Assembly (NCBI GenBank): GCA_026417615.1
Contig: JAOACY010000073.1
Span: forward strand, 1-40,664
Direction of reading: 5' to 3'
Source of the DNA: Clostridia bacterium
Lineage (GTDB): Bacteria; Bacillota; Clostridia; Acetivibrionales; JAFADI01
Length of the DNA: 40,664 bases
Within the stretch, counting starts at the first letter, position 1. The number at the start of each line of letters is the position of its first letter. The notes under the pieces are model-generated. The model had not been told where the DNA came from. It searched no databases and saw nothing but the letters and a program-made list of their open reading frames with translations. Below, one piece after another: positions 1-8,476 of the stretch. The position numbers were made by a program, and so were the translations under genes.

Positions 1-175
1 CCTTCATTTGTAAAGTATGGTTGTATTTACTAAACATTATACCATAAATCGTGCTGGAAATCCAGTGTTTTCAATAGTTTTGTGAAGTTTTCAATGTGCA
101 AATTATAAAATTATGTTAACCGGTTTTTGCGGTAGAATCAATTTTTCATATTAAAAGAAAAATTAGCTGATTTTT

Positions 176-212
176 AAATCTGCCGCAGGCTTGAAAGATC
201 CGGCAGATTTTT
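176..212. terminator. Hairpin terminator upstream of the SIS gene
   Basis: A perfect 10-bp inverted repeat (AAATCTGCCG / CGGCAGATTT) with a 15-nt loop is followed by a short T run. A-rich and T-rich flanks on both sides would let it work in either direction. It probably ends a transcript that starts outside the window. I see no coding sequence in 1-385. Confidence 0.65.
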
Positions 213-385
213 AATGTGCGGTGCTTGCTGGCAACTCAAGAAATGTTTTTTTACAGATGCATGAAATTTTTAGCCTGATTTGATGCTGCCGATAACCATT
301 GTGGAATATGGCAAGCGAAGCCTTGTAAACCTATGGATAAGGTAATAAGGCAAATTAAGAAAATCAAATCATTGACACATAAACA

Positions 386-414
386 TTGACTTGCTTGGAA
401 ATTGATGTTATATA
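386..414 (+). promoter_or_regulatory. Putative sigma-A promoter for the SIS/PIG-L operon
   Basis: TTGACT (386-391) and TATATA (409-414) are separated by 17 nt. The predicted transcription start, about 421, lies downstream of the TTG at 402, which argues that the SIS gene begins at 471 and not at 402. Confidence 0.55.
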
Positions 415-470
415 TAATTTTAGTGGTTTGTATTACTATGCTTAAATATGTAAATGGGTGGGGTATCTGT

Positions 471-1508
471 ATGACAAAAATGTGGAAAGAAATATTTGAA
501 CAACCCTCAGTTCTTAAAAACTGTATAAAAAATAACAGTCAATTGATTTCTGAAATAGTTGATTCCCTTAGAAAAAGGCAAATTTACTCAATAATTATAG
601 CTGCGCGCGGAACGTCTGACCATGCAGGGGTTTACGGAAAATACATTATTGAAACAGTTTTGGGTATACCAGTTGCACTAGCTGCTCCTTCGGTTTTTAC
701 CGTCTATGGGAAAAAGCTCAATATGGAAAAGAGTCTGGTTATAGGAATTTCGCAATCTGGCAAAGCTGCCGATGTCCTTGAAGTAATAAGAGAAGCAAAT
801 AAACAGGGTGCTGTAACTGTAAGCATAACGAATTTTGTTGACTCTCCACTTGCAATTGAGGCCAGACATCATTTATGGTGCAATGCAGGTTTGGAAGAAA
901 GCGTTGCGGCCACCAAGACATTTACATCACAGATAATGCTTTTAGCTCAATTAGTTGCAAAGTGGGCGCAGGACAAAGCAATGATTATGGAGCTGGATAA
1001 TGTTCCCGAAAATGTTGAGAAAGCACTTGAGATTTCAGATATTATTAAAGAAAAGGTGCAAAGGTATCGTTACATGAATGAATGCTTTGTTTTGTCCCGC
1101 GGGATAAATTATTCAATAGCCCTTGAAGGTGCATTGAAAATACAGGAGACAACATATGTAAAGGCAAAGGCTTTTGCAACTTCAGACTTTCATCATGGAC
1201 CTTTTGCAATGGTTGAAAAGGATACGCCTGTAATTATTTATGCTCCTTATGGTCCATCATTTAAAGATACGGGGGAAATGGTTGAAAAGCTGAAACAATC
1301 GCAGGCTGAGCTTATAATAGTTTCAAACAGCGCTGAATTGCTGGAAAAGGGGAATTGTTCCTTTATTATTCCTGCTGCTTCAAATGATATAATATCACCA
1401 TTTTATAATGTAGTTATTGCACAAATGTTTGCCTGCCAGCTTTCGCTTGCAAAAGGGCTTGATCCTGACAAGCCAAGAGGGCTTAATAAAGTAACAATAA
1501 CCAAGTAA
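471..1508 (+). CDS. SIS-domain aminosugar-phosphate deaminase/isomerase (GlmS isomerase-like)
   Basis: A 345-residue protein made only of the two SIS domains of the glucosamine-6-phosphate synthase family; the N-terminal glutaminase domain is absent. Visible family motifs are ARGTSDHA (near residue 45), ISQSGKAAD, ESVAATKTFTSQ, ALEGALKIQETTYVKAKAF and a C-terminal LDPDKPRGLNKVT like that of GlmS. SIS-only members are usually glucosamine-6-phosphate deaminases (NagB-II/GlmD type), AgaS-type deaminases or FrlB-type deglycases. The start ATG at 471 has a G-rich Shine-Dalgarno (456-463) 7 nt upstream; the in-frame extension to 402 would run through the promoter. It is followed 47 nt later by a PIG-L deacetylase, which fits deacetylation then deamination of an amino sugar. 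The family is clear; the substrate is inferred. Confidence 0.85.
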   Translation: MTKMWKEIFEQPSVLKNCIKNNSQLISEIVDSLRKRQIYSIIIAARGTSDHAGVYGKYIIETVLGIPVALAAPSVFTVYGKKLNMEKSLVIGISQSGKAADVLEVIREANKQGAVTVSITNFVDSPLAIEARHHLWCNAGLEESVAATKTFTSQIMLLAQLVAKWAQDKAMIMELDNVPENVEKALEISDIIKEKVQRYRYMNECFVLSRGINYSIALEGALKIQETTYVKAKAFATSDFHHGPFAMVEKDTPVIIYAPYGPSFKDTGEMVEKLKQSQAELIIVSNSAELLEKGNCSFIIPAASNDIISPFYNVVIAQMFACQLSLAKGLDPDKPRGLNKVTITK

Positions 1509-1555
1509 ATTATTGAAAGCCAAGTTACAAATATTATAGATTGGAGAGAAATCCT

Positions 1556-2404
1556 TTGAAATTAATAAATAGCGGAGCTGAAATATTTATACCGGATAAC
1601 AAAACGGAAGCAGAAGGTATTAAAAGGACAACGCATATGGCTATTGCCGCTCACCAGGACGATATAGAGATAATGGCCATGGATGGAATCTTAAGATGCT
1701 TCGGCAAAGATGACTGCTGGTTTTTTGGAGTTGTGGTGACAAATGGTGCGGGAAGCCCAAGGGATGATTTGTATGCAAGCTATACAGACGAGCAAATGCA
1801 GCGGGTCAGGAAGCTGGAGCAGAAGAAAGCTGCATATACAGGTGAATATGGAGCTCTTGCTCTCCTTGATTATACCAGCTCGGCGGTTAAAGATCCTGAG
1901 AACAGAGCCATTATCAGCGAATTGTCGGAGCTCATTCAATACGCCAAACCTGAAATAGTTTATACCCACAACCTTGCCGACAAGCATGATACTCACGTGG
2001 GTGTTGTAACAAAGGTTATTAAGGCTATCAGAACGCTGCCTGAAGCAGACAGACCTCAAAAGCTGTATGGCTGTGAAGTATGGAGGAACCTTGATTGGGT
2101 GAACGATGAAGAGAAGGTCTTGTTTGATGTAAGTGCTCATCCAAATATTTCTGCTGCTTTGCTTGGTGTATTCGATTCACAGATTTGCGGAGGTAAGCGT
2201 TACGATTTGGCAACTGCCGGAAGAAGGCTTGCAAACGCTACTTATTCTGCCTCTCACGGCATTGACAGCACGACTTCGCTGAGTTACGGAATGGATTTAA
2301 CCCCTCTTATTGTGAATCCAGGTTTGGATGTAACCGAGTATATAGAAGGCTTTATAAGCCGTTTTGCAAAGGATGTATCTGAAAGGCTGAAGAAAGTTTT
2401 ATAA
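1556..2404 (+). CDS. PIG-L/LmbE family N-acetylglucosaminyl deacetylase-like protein
   Basis: A 282-residue zinc-dependent deacetylase of the PIG-L (LmbE) family, which removes acetyl groups from GlcNAc-containing substrates. The first metal motif appears as AAHQDDIE (the usual form is AHPDDxE; Pro is replaced by Gln). The second metal site is the HNLADKHDTHVGV stretch. The start is taken as TTG 1556 because GGAGAG (1543-1548) lies 7 nt before it; a TTG at 1541 would put this Shine-Dalgarno inside the gene. It lies 47 nt after the SIS gene and is probably co-transcribed. A partial, internally deleted copy lies at 17901-18118 (about 97% identical over the shared blocks). The exact substrate is unknown; a free or phosphorylated acetylated amino sugar or chitobiose is a reasonable guess. 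Confidence 0.85.
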   Translation: MKLINSGAEIFIPDNKTEAEGIKRTTHMAIAAHQDDIEIMAMDGILRCFGKDDCWFFGVVVTNGAGSPRDDLYASYTDEQMQRVRKLEQKKAAYTGEYGALALLDYTSSAVKDPENRAIISELSELIQYAKPEIVYTHNLADKHDTHVGVVTKVIKAIRTLPEADRPQKLYGCEVWRNLDWVNDEEKVLFDVSAHPNISAALLGVFDSQICGGKRYDLATAGRRLANATYSASHGIDSTTSLSYGMDLTPLIVNPGLDVTEYIEGFISRFAKDVSERLKKVL

Positions 2405-2475
2405 AGGAATTTTTTCTAACCACAAATCATTAAAACTTCCTGTTTTCCAGCCTTATTAGGCATAGCCAGAAGCCA

Positions 2476-2826
2476 TTACACTCCTAAAGGTTCAGCATGA
2501 TTTGCGTAGTTGCTCCGCAACTTCCGTGAAAAGCTGTCTGTTAAAGCAAGGTATAAGCCGATGGCTGCACAGCCTATTTTCACAACCGGTGAATCTTTGC
2601 TTGATGAAACAGCCCCAACCTTCACTGCAATCTGTTTGAGCTTTTCAGGCTCAGATTTATTCATGGGATTCTTCAGCTTTCTGAACCAGTAGTTGGATTG
2701 CTTGACGGTTAAATTAACTTGTTGTGCTAGCTTTAATAAAAGGTAAAAATTGCGAATGAAAAACTCCAGCAGAATATTGTAACCATTCAAAAAACGCAAC
2801 TTTTTAGATAGGGCGTCACAATACAT
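2476..2826 (-). CDS. Hypothetical small protein, doubtful
   Basis: An open frame of about 116 codons from ATG 2826 on the minus strand, unrecognised. The N-terminal half is hydrophobic/aromatic and the middle is lysine-rich. No convincing Shine-Dalgarno precedes the ATG, and the neighbourhood is full of gene remnants, so this may be a decayed gene or chance. Nothing else is visible in 2405-2890. Confidence 0.25.
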   Translation of the reverse strand: MYCDALSKKLRFLNGYNILLEFFIRNFYLLLKLAQQVNLTVKQSNYWFRKLKNPMNKSEPEKLKQIAVKVGAVSSSKDSPVVKIGCAAIGLYLALTDSFSRKLRSNYANHAEPLGV

Positions 2827-2890
2827 GCTGGAAGCTTGATACAAAGTATTATATCAAAGAAATTGAAAACTTAAAAGACTTTGTCTATCA

Positions 2891-3329
2891 TTGCTCCAAC
2901 CGCAATTAAAATTAGACTTTGCGGTAAATGGTGGCAAGTATTCTGGAAACAATCAGATAGATGCGGAAATACTCACCTATGATGAAGTGCTTTTGGTTGC
3001 GTCTCCTGACAGTCCACTTGTGAATAGTGAGTATATAGGCCTTGATGAATTGGCAGGAGCCAAATATATTACTCACATCAAGGATTCTTATCTGTATAAA
3101 CTTGTAGGGGACATAGTCAATGAGCTGAATTTACAATTTAATGTCATAATGACCCTGGGCAGTATTGACGACGTGAAGCAGGCTGTGGAGGCTAATCTTG
3201 GAATATCAGCCATTCCAAGGTCTGCTATAAATATGGAACTCAGAATTGCTCCTGAAAATAGCGGATAAACAGTGGTTCTATCCGTACAGCCTTATACGAC
3301 ATAAAAACAGGTACATTTCTCCTGCATAA
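2891..3329 (+). pseudogene. LysR-family regulator remnant (effector domain only, frameshifted)
   Basis: The reading frame from about 2909 encodes the C-terminal part of a LysR substrate-binding domain: DEVLLVASPDSPLV, then IGLDELAGAKYI, then GSIDDVKQAVEANLGISAIP, all typical of the family. The DNA-binding N-terminal half is missing. The frame stops at 3266-3268, but shifting near 3250 recovers the normal LysR ending (WFYPYSLIRHKNRYISPA, stop at 3327-3329). It is therefore 5'-truncated and frameshifted, and cannot make a working regulator. Confidence 0.75.
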
Positions 3330-3378
3330 ACTGTCCCCGAAAGTATATTCTTCCATTTGTCACAGTCCTTCATATCTG

Positions 3379-3627
3379 CCGGTTGTACACGGGAAGCCCA
3401 TAAAAGAAGACAGGCTTGAAAATTACCTTCCAACCAAAGACCAGAGAAGCCATACAGTCACAATAGTAAATTCAATATTTCGCGGAGGAGAGGAAGCTAT
3501 ACTTGGGCATAAGGTTTTATCCCAACAGCAAGGCTGAGCATGGTAAAGGTTCAGCTGTATACCGGAAGGCCTCATCAGATAAGGTTAAATCTGGGTAGCA
3601 TAGGTTACTCCTTCTATGGCTATAAAT
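3379..3627 (+). pseudogene. RluA-family pseudouridine synthase remnant
   Basis: From 3379 the frame reads PVVHGKPIKEDRLENYL, then FRGGEEAILGHKVLSQQQG and a stop. A shifted frame from 3540 continues MVKVQLYTGRPHQIRLNLGS. TGRxHQIR is the signature near the C-terminus of RluA/RluD-type RNA pseudouridine synthases, and the preceding segment fits the linker before it. The catalytic HRLDxxTSG region is absent and at least one frameshift is present. It directly follows the LysR remnant, so both are parts of one decayed stretch. I see nothing else between 3628 and 3687. Confidence 0.6.
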
Positions 3628-3687
3628 AATATTGGGCAGGCATATTGTATTGGGATACCTGGAGTCAAGTTAAGGCTGAATGGGAGT

Positions 3688-4548
3688 TTATAGACTTCTG
3701 GAGTATTTTTTCGGGGACAATCCGAAGTTTTTTTTGAAGGATCGTATGAAGTTTGAATAGTCTTCAAAACCACACAGGTTACACACTGTACCAACACTAT
3801 TTCCTTCAAGTATAAGCTTTTTGGAATAAAGAAGCCTCTTTTGCTGAACATAGCTGTGCAAAGTATAGCCAGTATACTTTTTGAATTTTCTGAGAAGATG
3901 ATATTTACTAACAAAAAACCTGGAAGAAAGGGCATCAAGGGATAAATCCTTGTTCAGGTTATTATTGATATATTCTATCACCTGGTTAATTTTGTCATTG
4001 CAAATTATGTCATGCGTTACAGATTCATGGTTGCTCTCAAGAAAAGCCTTGTTTATATTTACCAGCAGCTCCAGAATGTAAATATGCCTTAAAATACTGT
4101 TCCCGAAGCTTATACTGTTAAAGGCATTCTCCAGCCTGACAGTGGAGGACATGATTGTATTGTATGACTCAGGGGATGGACGTATAAGACAGTTGTCAAC
4201 TGAGTTGATGCCTCCAAAACACATGTCCAGAGAGGAACCTCCCAGGCTGTTTCTTATAAGAAAATCAGGGTTTACCCATATCACAATTCTCTCATATTTT
4301 TCTGTCATGTCAATAACAGGCTTGTGAAACTTGTTGTTGTTTATGAGTACAATATCGCCATGCTTGAGCCTATAAGATTTCCCCTCGATTGTATAAGTCA
4401 CTTTGCCTGAAAGCAGAATAAATATTTCATAGAAAACATGATTATGGTACTCTACTTCAATGTTGGTGTTATTAATACAATGAAAGTATTCATAGTCTTG
4501 TGACACCATATACTGTCGTGTTGTAAAAGCCTGATTGAATATTTGCAT
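3688..4548 (-). CDS. AraC-family transcriptional regulator (cupin + AraC HTH)
   Basis: A 286-residue regulator. The N-terminal cupin-like sensor domain contains HNHVFYEIFILLSGKVTY and YRLKHGDIVLINNNKFHKP. The C-terminal ~100 residues form the AraC double helix-turn-helix (SLDALSSRFFVSKYHLLRKF; VGTVCNLCGFEDYSNFIRSF; final FGLSPKKYSR). The start is set at ATG 4548, where a G-rich Shine-Dalgarno lies upstream; the open frame extends 44 codons further, but that part lies opposite a HAD-gene remnant and is hydrophobic noise. It is divergent from the sugar-acid operon that starts at 4901 and is the natural candidate to control it. It resembles the second AraC regulator at 12233-13084 in architecture and in the HKP motif of the cupin. 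Confidence 0.9.
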   Translation of the reverse strand: MQIFNQAFTTRQYMVSQDYEYFHCINNTNIEVEYHNHVFYEIFILLSGKVTYTIEGKSYRLKHGDIVLINNNKFHKPVIDMTEKYERIVIWVNPDFLIRNSLGGSSLDMCFGGINSVDNCLIRPSPESYNTIMSSTVRLENAFNSISFGNSILRHIYILELLVNINKAFLESNHESVTHDIICNDKINQVIEYINNNLNKDLSLDALSSRFFVSKYHLLRKFKKYTGYTLHSYVQQKRLLYSKKLILEGNSVGTVCNLCGFEDYSNFIRSFKKNFGLSPKKYSRSL

Positions 4549-4631
4549 AACCTCACCCCACATTATTGTACAGCAATATTTGCAATAAAACAAGCAACAA
4601 AAGACAAGAAACTTGCAAATCAATAAAGTAA

Positions 4632-4850
4632 AATGTAAAGGCAAGAGAATTTTCAGATACAGCAGTAATATCATCTGCACCTAACAATGCTCTGGAGAGG
4701 CAGTTGCATGAACATGTCGTGGCCGGGGTTTGCAAAGGTTATTTCATGGCAGGAGACGGGGGCAAAAAGAAGGCTTTAAACATGTTCAAATGTGAAAAAT
4801 ATCAAGATGAGAAAGTTGTAATAATAGGTGATACCGTGCGAGAGTTTTAA
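4632..4850 (+). pseudogene. HAD-family hydrolase remnant (C-terminal half)
   Basis: A 72-codon frame without a start reads VKAREFSDTAVISSAPNN, then LERQLHEH, then GDGGKKKAL and KVVIIGDTVREF, followed by stop. This fits the second half of a HAD-superfamily phosphatase: motif II Ser in VISSAP, motif III Lys in GGKKKAL, and the start of motif IV in IIGD. The nucleophile DxD half is missing and motif IV is cut. It occupies most of the 352-bp gap between the AraC gene and the kinase at 4901. Confidence 0.5.
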
Positions 4851-4900
4851 ATATTTAAACATAAATAAAGTAAAATAAAGAAAAGAAGAGAGGTAATGTT

Positions 4901-5980
4901 ATGAAGAACCAGTTAAGGAAAGAGTTTGCTTATTCCCTGGTTGTACCTACCAGCATGGGAGTGCGCCTCATCCCCGAAAACTCAGCACCTGTTCACAGCA
5001 GCAGTACTTTTATACTTAACGTGACCAGTGCGGAAACCAATGTTGCAAGTATAGCTTCATACCTTGGCCTTCCTGTGAAAGTACTGACCAACTTTGTTAA
5101 AGACAGCCCCATTGCAGCAATAATTAAAAATAACCTCGCAAGTCGGCATATGGCCTTTGAAGGAAAAGAAATACCACAGGGAGGTCCCTGGGGCTACCGT
5201 CACCAGTTTAATATCGCCGATATCGGCTATGGTTCCAGAGGACCAAGGGTACATAACGACAGGGCAGGGGAAGTGGGACGACTTCTGAGTGTAAATGATT
5301 TTGATCTGGACACTCTCTTCGGAAAGAAAGGGGTACAGATTGTACACATGTCCGGGCTTATAGCCGCACTTTCACCAGAGACAGGCGCATTCTGCCTTGA
5401 ACTTGCCAGAACTGCAAAAAAATATGGTACACTCATATCCTTTGATCTTAACTATAGAGCATCCTTCTGGAAGAACCGTGAAAAGGAGCTGAAAGAAATA
5501 TTCATACAGATAGCACAGGTAGCGGATATCCTGGTGGGTAATGAAGAGGATTTCCAGTTGTGCTTTGGTATAGAAGGACCGGAGGAAGGAGGTAAGGACC
5601 TGTCTTCAAAGATTGATAGCTTCAAGGTAATGATTGGACGTGTAAAGGAAGCATTCCCAAATGCTTCGGTCTTTGCTACTACGTTAAGACAGGTAATAGA
5701 CACCAACAATCATCTGTGGGGAGCAATCATGCTGGAAGGCGACAATTGGTATGTTGCTGAACCCCGCCCTATTACTGTACTGGACCGCATAGGCGGCGGA
5801 GATGGCTTCGTGGGAGGTATGCTCTATGGCATTCTTAGAGGCTGGGATCCGGAAAAGTGGATTCAGTTCGGGTGGGCAACCGGTGTTATGGCTACAACTT
5901 TCCTGACTGATTATGCACAACCGGCAGATGAGGAACAGGTGTGGAGTATCTGGCAGGGTAATGCAAGGGTAAGAAGGTAA
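4901..5980 (+). CDS. PfkB-family sugar/sugar-acid kinase (KdgK-like)
   Basis: A 359-residue ribokinase/PfkB-family kinase. The C-terminal signature RIGGGDGFVGG (297-306) carries the catalytic Asp (D301); SFDLNYR (180-186) and NEEDF (214-218) match 2-keto-3-deoxygluconate kinases. The expected reaction is ATP-dependent phosphorylation of KDG or a related sugar acid. It is slightly longer than typical KdgK (about 310-340) and has an unusual segment near residues 95-125. AGAGAGG lies about 6 nt before the ATG. It is the first gene of an operon with gnd, a fructuronate reductase-like SDR, a LarA homolog and uxaE/uxaC remnants. Because gnd is next door and no KDPG aldolase is seen, gluconate kinase activity should also be considered. 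Confidence 0.8.
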   Translation: MKNQLRKEFAYSLVVPTSMGVRLIPENSAPVHSSSTFILNVTSAETNVASIASYLGLPVKVLTNFVKDSPIAAIIKNNLASRHMAFEGKEIPQGGPWGYRHQFNIADIGYGSRGPRVHNDRAGEVGRLLSVNDFDLDTLFGKKGVQIVHMSGLIAALSPETGAFCLELARTAKKYGTLISFDLNYRASFWKNREKELKEIFIQIAQVADILVGNEEDFQLCFGIEGPEEGGKDLSSKIDSFKVMIGRVKEAFPNASVFATTLRQVIDTNNHLWGAIMLEGDNWYVAEPRPITVLDRIGGGDGFVGGMLYGILRGWDPEKWIQFGWATGVMATTFLTDYAQPADEEQVWSIWQGNARVRR

Positions 5981-5992
5981 AAATTTAAATGC

Positions 5993-6035
5993 GGACACTT
6001 CTCTATAAGGGTGACCCCAAAGTAGAGAAGTGTCC
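5993..6035. repeat. Intercistronic hairpin with GGACAC/GTGTCC arms
   Basis: A perfect 13-bp inverted repeat (GGACACTTCTCTA / TAGAGAAGTGTCC) with a 17-nt loop lies between the kinase and gnd. No T run follows, so it is not an obvious terminator. It resembles other intergenic hairpins here that end in GTCCC; it may stabilise or process the mRNA. Confidence 0.75.
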
Positions 6036-6064
6036 CCGTGCATTAATCAAACGGAGGGATAGGA

Positions 6065-7516
6065 ATGAGTAAAGCGGACATTGGTATCATCGGCCTTGCG
6101 GTCATGGGAGAAAACTTGGTATTGAACATGGAAAGCAAGGGATTCACTGTAGCTGTGTACAACAGGAGCACAGAGAAGGTAACAAACTTTGTGGAAGGCC
6201 GTGCAAAAGGGCTGAACATCATTGCAACATATTCACTGCAGGAGCTTGTTGACAGCCTGAAGAAGCCGCGCAAGATAATGATAATGGTAAAAGCGGGAAA
6301 GCCCGTTGACGATTTTATTCATATGCTTATTCCATACCTGGACTGGGGCGACATAATAATTGACGGAGGGAACTCCCACTTCCCCGACACAATCCGTCGC
6401 GTAAAACAAGTTGAGGAAAAAGGCCTTCTGTATATAGGCACAGGTGTATCTGGGGGTGAAGAAGGCGCTCTGAAGGGTCCAAGCATCATGCCCGGCGGAT
6501 CTTCTGCAGCATGGGAGCACGTTAAACCCATATTCCAGGCGATTGCCGCCAAGGTTGAGGATGGAAGCCCATGCTGCGACTGGGTTGGTGAAGGTGGAGC
6601 AGGACATTTTGTAAAAATGGTCCACAACGGCATTGAATATGGTGACATGCAGCTTATTTGCGAAGCATACCATCTTATGAAAGACCTGCTGGGAATGACC
6701 GCAGATGAAATGCATGAAGTATTTAAGGAATGGAATGAAGGTGAGCTCGACAGCTACCTTATCGAGATTACCCGAGACATACTGGGCTACAAGGACGAAG
6801 ACGGGCAGCCCATAGTTGATAAGATCCTTGATACTGCAGGCCAGAAGGGAACAGGGAAATGGACCGGGGTTGCTGCTCTTGACGAAGGAGTTGCCCTTAC
6901 ACTAATTGGGGAAGCAGTATTTGCCCGATGCCTGTCTGCTGTTAAGGATGAGCGTGTTGCTGCATCAAAGGTTCTCTCAGGGCCTGCTCCCAAATTTGAG
7001 GGTGACAGGAAAGCCTTTATAGAAGATATTATGAAGGCACTTTACGCTTCCAAAATTGTGTCCTACGCTCAGGGCTACACACTTATGCGTGCGGCTGCTA
7101 AGACATACGGCTGGAACCTCAATTACGGAGGAATTGCTCTCATGTGGAGAGACGGCTGTATTATAAGGTCTGTATTGCTGGAAAGGATAAAGGAAGCCTT
7201 TGATAGGAATCCGGAGCTTACAAATCTGCTCCTCGATCCTTTCTTCAAGGAAAATGTTGTGTCTGCGCAGGCAAGCTGGAGGAGGGTATGTGCTGCTGCC
7301 TTGACAAACGGAATTCCCGTACCGGCCTTCACAACCGCACTCTGCTACTTTGACGGCTACAGATGCGAAAGGCTTCCGGCCAATCTGCTGCAGGCACAGA
7401 GAGATTACTTCGGTGCACATACCTATGAAAGAATTGACAAGCCAAGGGGAGAATTTTTCCACACAAACTGGACCGGACGCGGTGGCTCAACTTCTGCATC
7501 GACTTATATAGTTTAA
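6065..7516 (+). CDS. gnd: 6-phosphogluconate dehydrogenase (decarboxylating)
   Basis: A 483-residue enzyme of the long form, oxidising 6-phosphogluconate to ribulose-5-phosphate and CO2 with NAD(P)+. N-terminal Rossmann motif GLAVMGENLVLNM, substrate motifs GGNSHFPDT and GVSGGEEGALKGPSIMPGG, the catalytic Lys/His region GHFVKMVHNGIEYGDMQ, and TGKWT in the helical domain are all present, and the length is normal. Start ATG 6065 is preceded by GGAGGG. Its place inside a uronate/sugar-acid operon is notable, because classical uronate catabolism goes through KDG and does not need this enzyme; it would make sense if gluconate or its phosphate is an intermediate. Confidence 0.95.
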   Translation: MSKADIGIIGLAVMGENLVLNMESKGFTVAVYNRSTEKVTNFVEGRAKGLNIIATYSLQELVDSLKKPRKIMIMVKAGKPVDDFIHMLIPYLDWGDIIIDGGNSHFPDTIRRVKQVEEKGLLYIGTGVSGGEEGALKGPSIMPGGSSAAWEHVKPIFQAIAAKVEDGSPCCDWVGEGGAGHFVKMVHNGIEYGDMQLICEAYHLMKDLLGMTADEMHEVFKEWNEGELDSYLIEITRDILGYKDEDGQPIVDKILDTAGQKGTGKWTGVAALDEGVALTLIGEAVFARCLSAVKDERVAASKVLSGPAPKFEGDRKAFIEDIMKALYASKIVSYAQGYTLMRAAAKTYGWNLNYGGIALMWRDGCIIRSVLLERIKEAFDRNPELTNLLLDPFFKENVVSAQASWRRVCAAALTNGIPVPAFTTALCYFDGYRCERLPANLLQAQRDYFGAHTYERIDKPRGEFFHTNWTGRGGSTSASTYIV

Positions 7517-7525
7517 TGGATCCCT

Positions 7526-7549
7526 GGGACTTCTGTAAAAAGTTGTCCC
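7526..7549. repeat. Short GGGAC/GTCCC hairpin between gnd and the SDR
   Basis: GGGAC (7526-7530) pairs with GTCCC (7545-7549); two further pairs are possible after an internal mismatch. It is the weakest member of the GTCCC-arm hairpins in this window. Confidence 0.4.
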
Positions 7550-7573
7550 CTAATATTTTTGAGGGGTGAAAAT

Positions 7574-8428
7574 ATGAATGTGCCATTTAAAGTGGATCTT
7601 GAGGGTAAAGTGGCTGTTGTTACGGGAGGGAGCGGCGTCCTGTGCAGTGAGTTTGCAAAGGCTCTCGCCTATTGTGGTGCAAAGGTAGCCGTTATGGGCA
7701 GGACAAAAGAAAAGTGTGACAAGGTAGTAGAAGAGATAAGGGGCTTTGGAGGAACTGCCATCACTGTTTGCGCGGATGTTCTCAACAAGGATGAAATGAT
7801 AAGTGCCAGGCAGTTAATTCATAAGGAACTAGGAACCTGCGATATTCTCATCAACGGTGCAGGCGGCAACCATCCCAAGGGTACAACCACTAGGGAGCAT
7901 CTTTTCAAGGAAGACCTGGAAGCTATTGAAGGAGTAAGAACCTTTTTTGATTTGAATCCGATTGACGTGGAGTATGTTTTCAGCCTGAATTTTACAGGCA
8001 CCCTCATACCTGCACAGGTATTCTCAAGAGACATGGTAGGGAAAAATGATGCCGTTATAATCAATATATCTTCAATGAATGCCTTTATGCCACTGACTAA
8101 GATTCCAGCATACAGCGGAGCGAAGGCTGCAGTATCCAATTTTACCCAGTGGCTTGCGGTTCACTTTTCCAAGGTTGGGATAAGGGTAAATGCTATTGCT
8201 CCGGGATTTTTCCTCTCGGAGCAGAACAGGGCGCTGCTTATAAATCCTGACGGATCCTATACCGAAAGGGCCAATAAAATAATCAACCACACTCCAATGG
8301 GTAGGTTCGGTCAGAATCATGAACTTCTAGGCACTCTGCTTTTTCTTGTGGACAGTAAGGCTGCAGGTTTTGTAAATGGTGTGGTAATACCTGTAGACGG
8401 AGGATTCTCTGCATACTCAGGGGTTTAA
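7574..8428 (+). CDS. uxuB: D-fructuronate reductase / mannonate oxidoreductase (SDR type, YjmF/UxuB-like)
   Basis: A 284-residue short-chain dehydrogenase/reductase. NAD(P)-binding TGGSGVL is near residue 20, NGAGGN near residue 100, the catalytic Ser in NISSM and the YxxxK pair in YSGAKAA; PMGRFG and VDGGFSAYSG at the C-terminus fit the SDR-type mannonate oxidoreductases (B. subtilis YjmF type). It would reduce fructuronate to D-mannonate. The start is ATG 7574, not the in-frame TTG at 7559, because GAGGGGTGA (7561-7569) is the Shine-Dalgarno. The specific substrate is supported by the neighbouring uxaE/uxaC remnants. Confidence 0.85.
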   Translation: MNVPFKVDLEGKVAVVTGGSGVLCSEFAKALAYCGAKVAVMGRTKEKCDKVVEEIRGFGGTAITVCADVLNKDEMISARQLIHKELGTCDILINGAGGNHPKGTTTREHLFKEDLEAIEGVRTFFDLNPIDVEYVFSLNFTGTLIPAQVFSRDMVGKNDAVIINISSMNAFMPLTKIPAYSGAKAAVSNFTQWLAVHFSKVGIRVNAIAPGFFLSEQNRALLINPDGSYTERANKIINHTPMGRFGQNHELLGTLLFLVDSKAAGFVNGVVIPVDGGFSAYSGV

Positions 8429-8431
8429 TGC

Positions 8432-8469
8432 AAGGGGATGCTTCCGAGTGTCCCCTTTTGAAAAAGGGG
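8432..8469 (+). promoter_or_regulatory. Hairpin overlapping the ribosome binding site of the LarA homolog
   Basis: AAGGGGATGC (8432-8441) can pair with GTGTCCCCTT (8448-8457; 10 bp with two G-U). The same CCCCTT (8452-8457) can instead pair with AAGGGG (8464-8469), which is the Shine-Dalgarno of the next gene. The two hairpins exclude each other, so the leader could hide or expose the ribosome site. Pairing is seen; regulation is inferred. Confidence 0.45.
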
Positions 8470-8476
8470 TGAAGAA

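Noticed and set aside
402-470. In-frame N-terminal extension of the SIS protein
   Set aside because: It overlaps the predicted -10 and lacks a ribosome site; ATG 471 has a good one and matches family length.
4549-4680. Hydrophobic N-terminal extension of the AraC regulator (possible membrane anchor)
   Set aside because: No ribosome site; the stretch is antisense to a HAD-gene remnant, and ATG 4548 gives a standard AraC protein.
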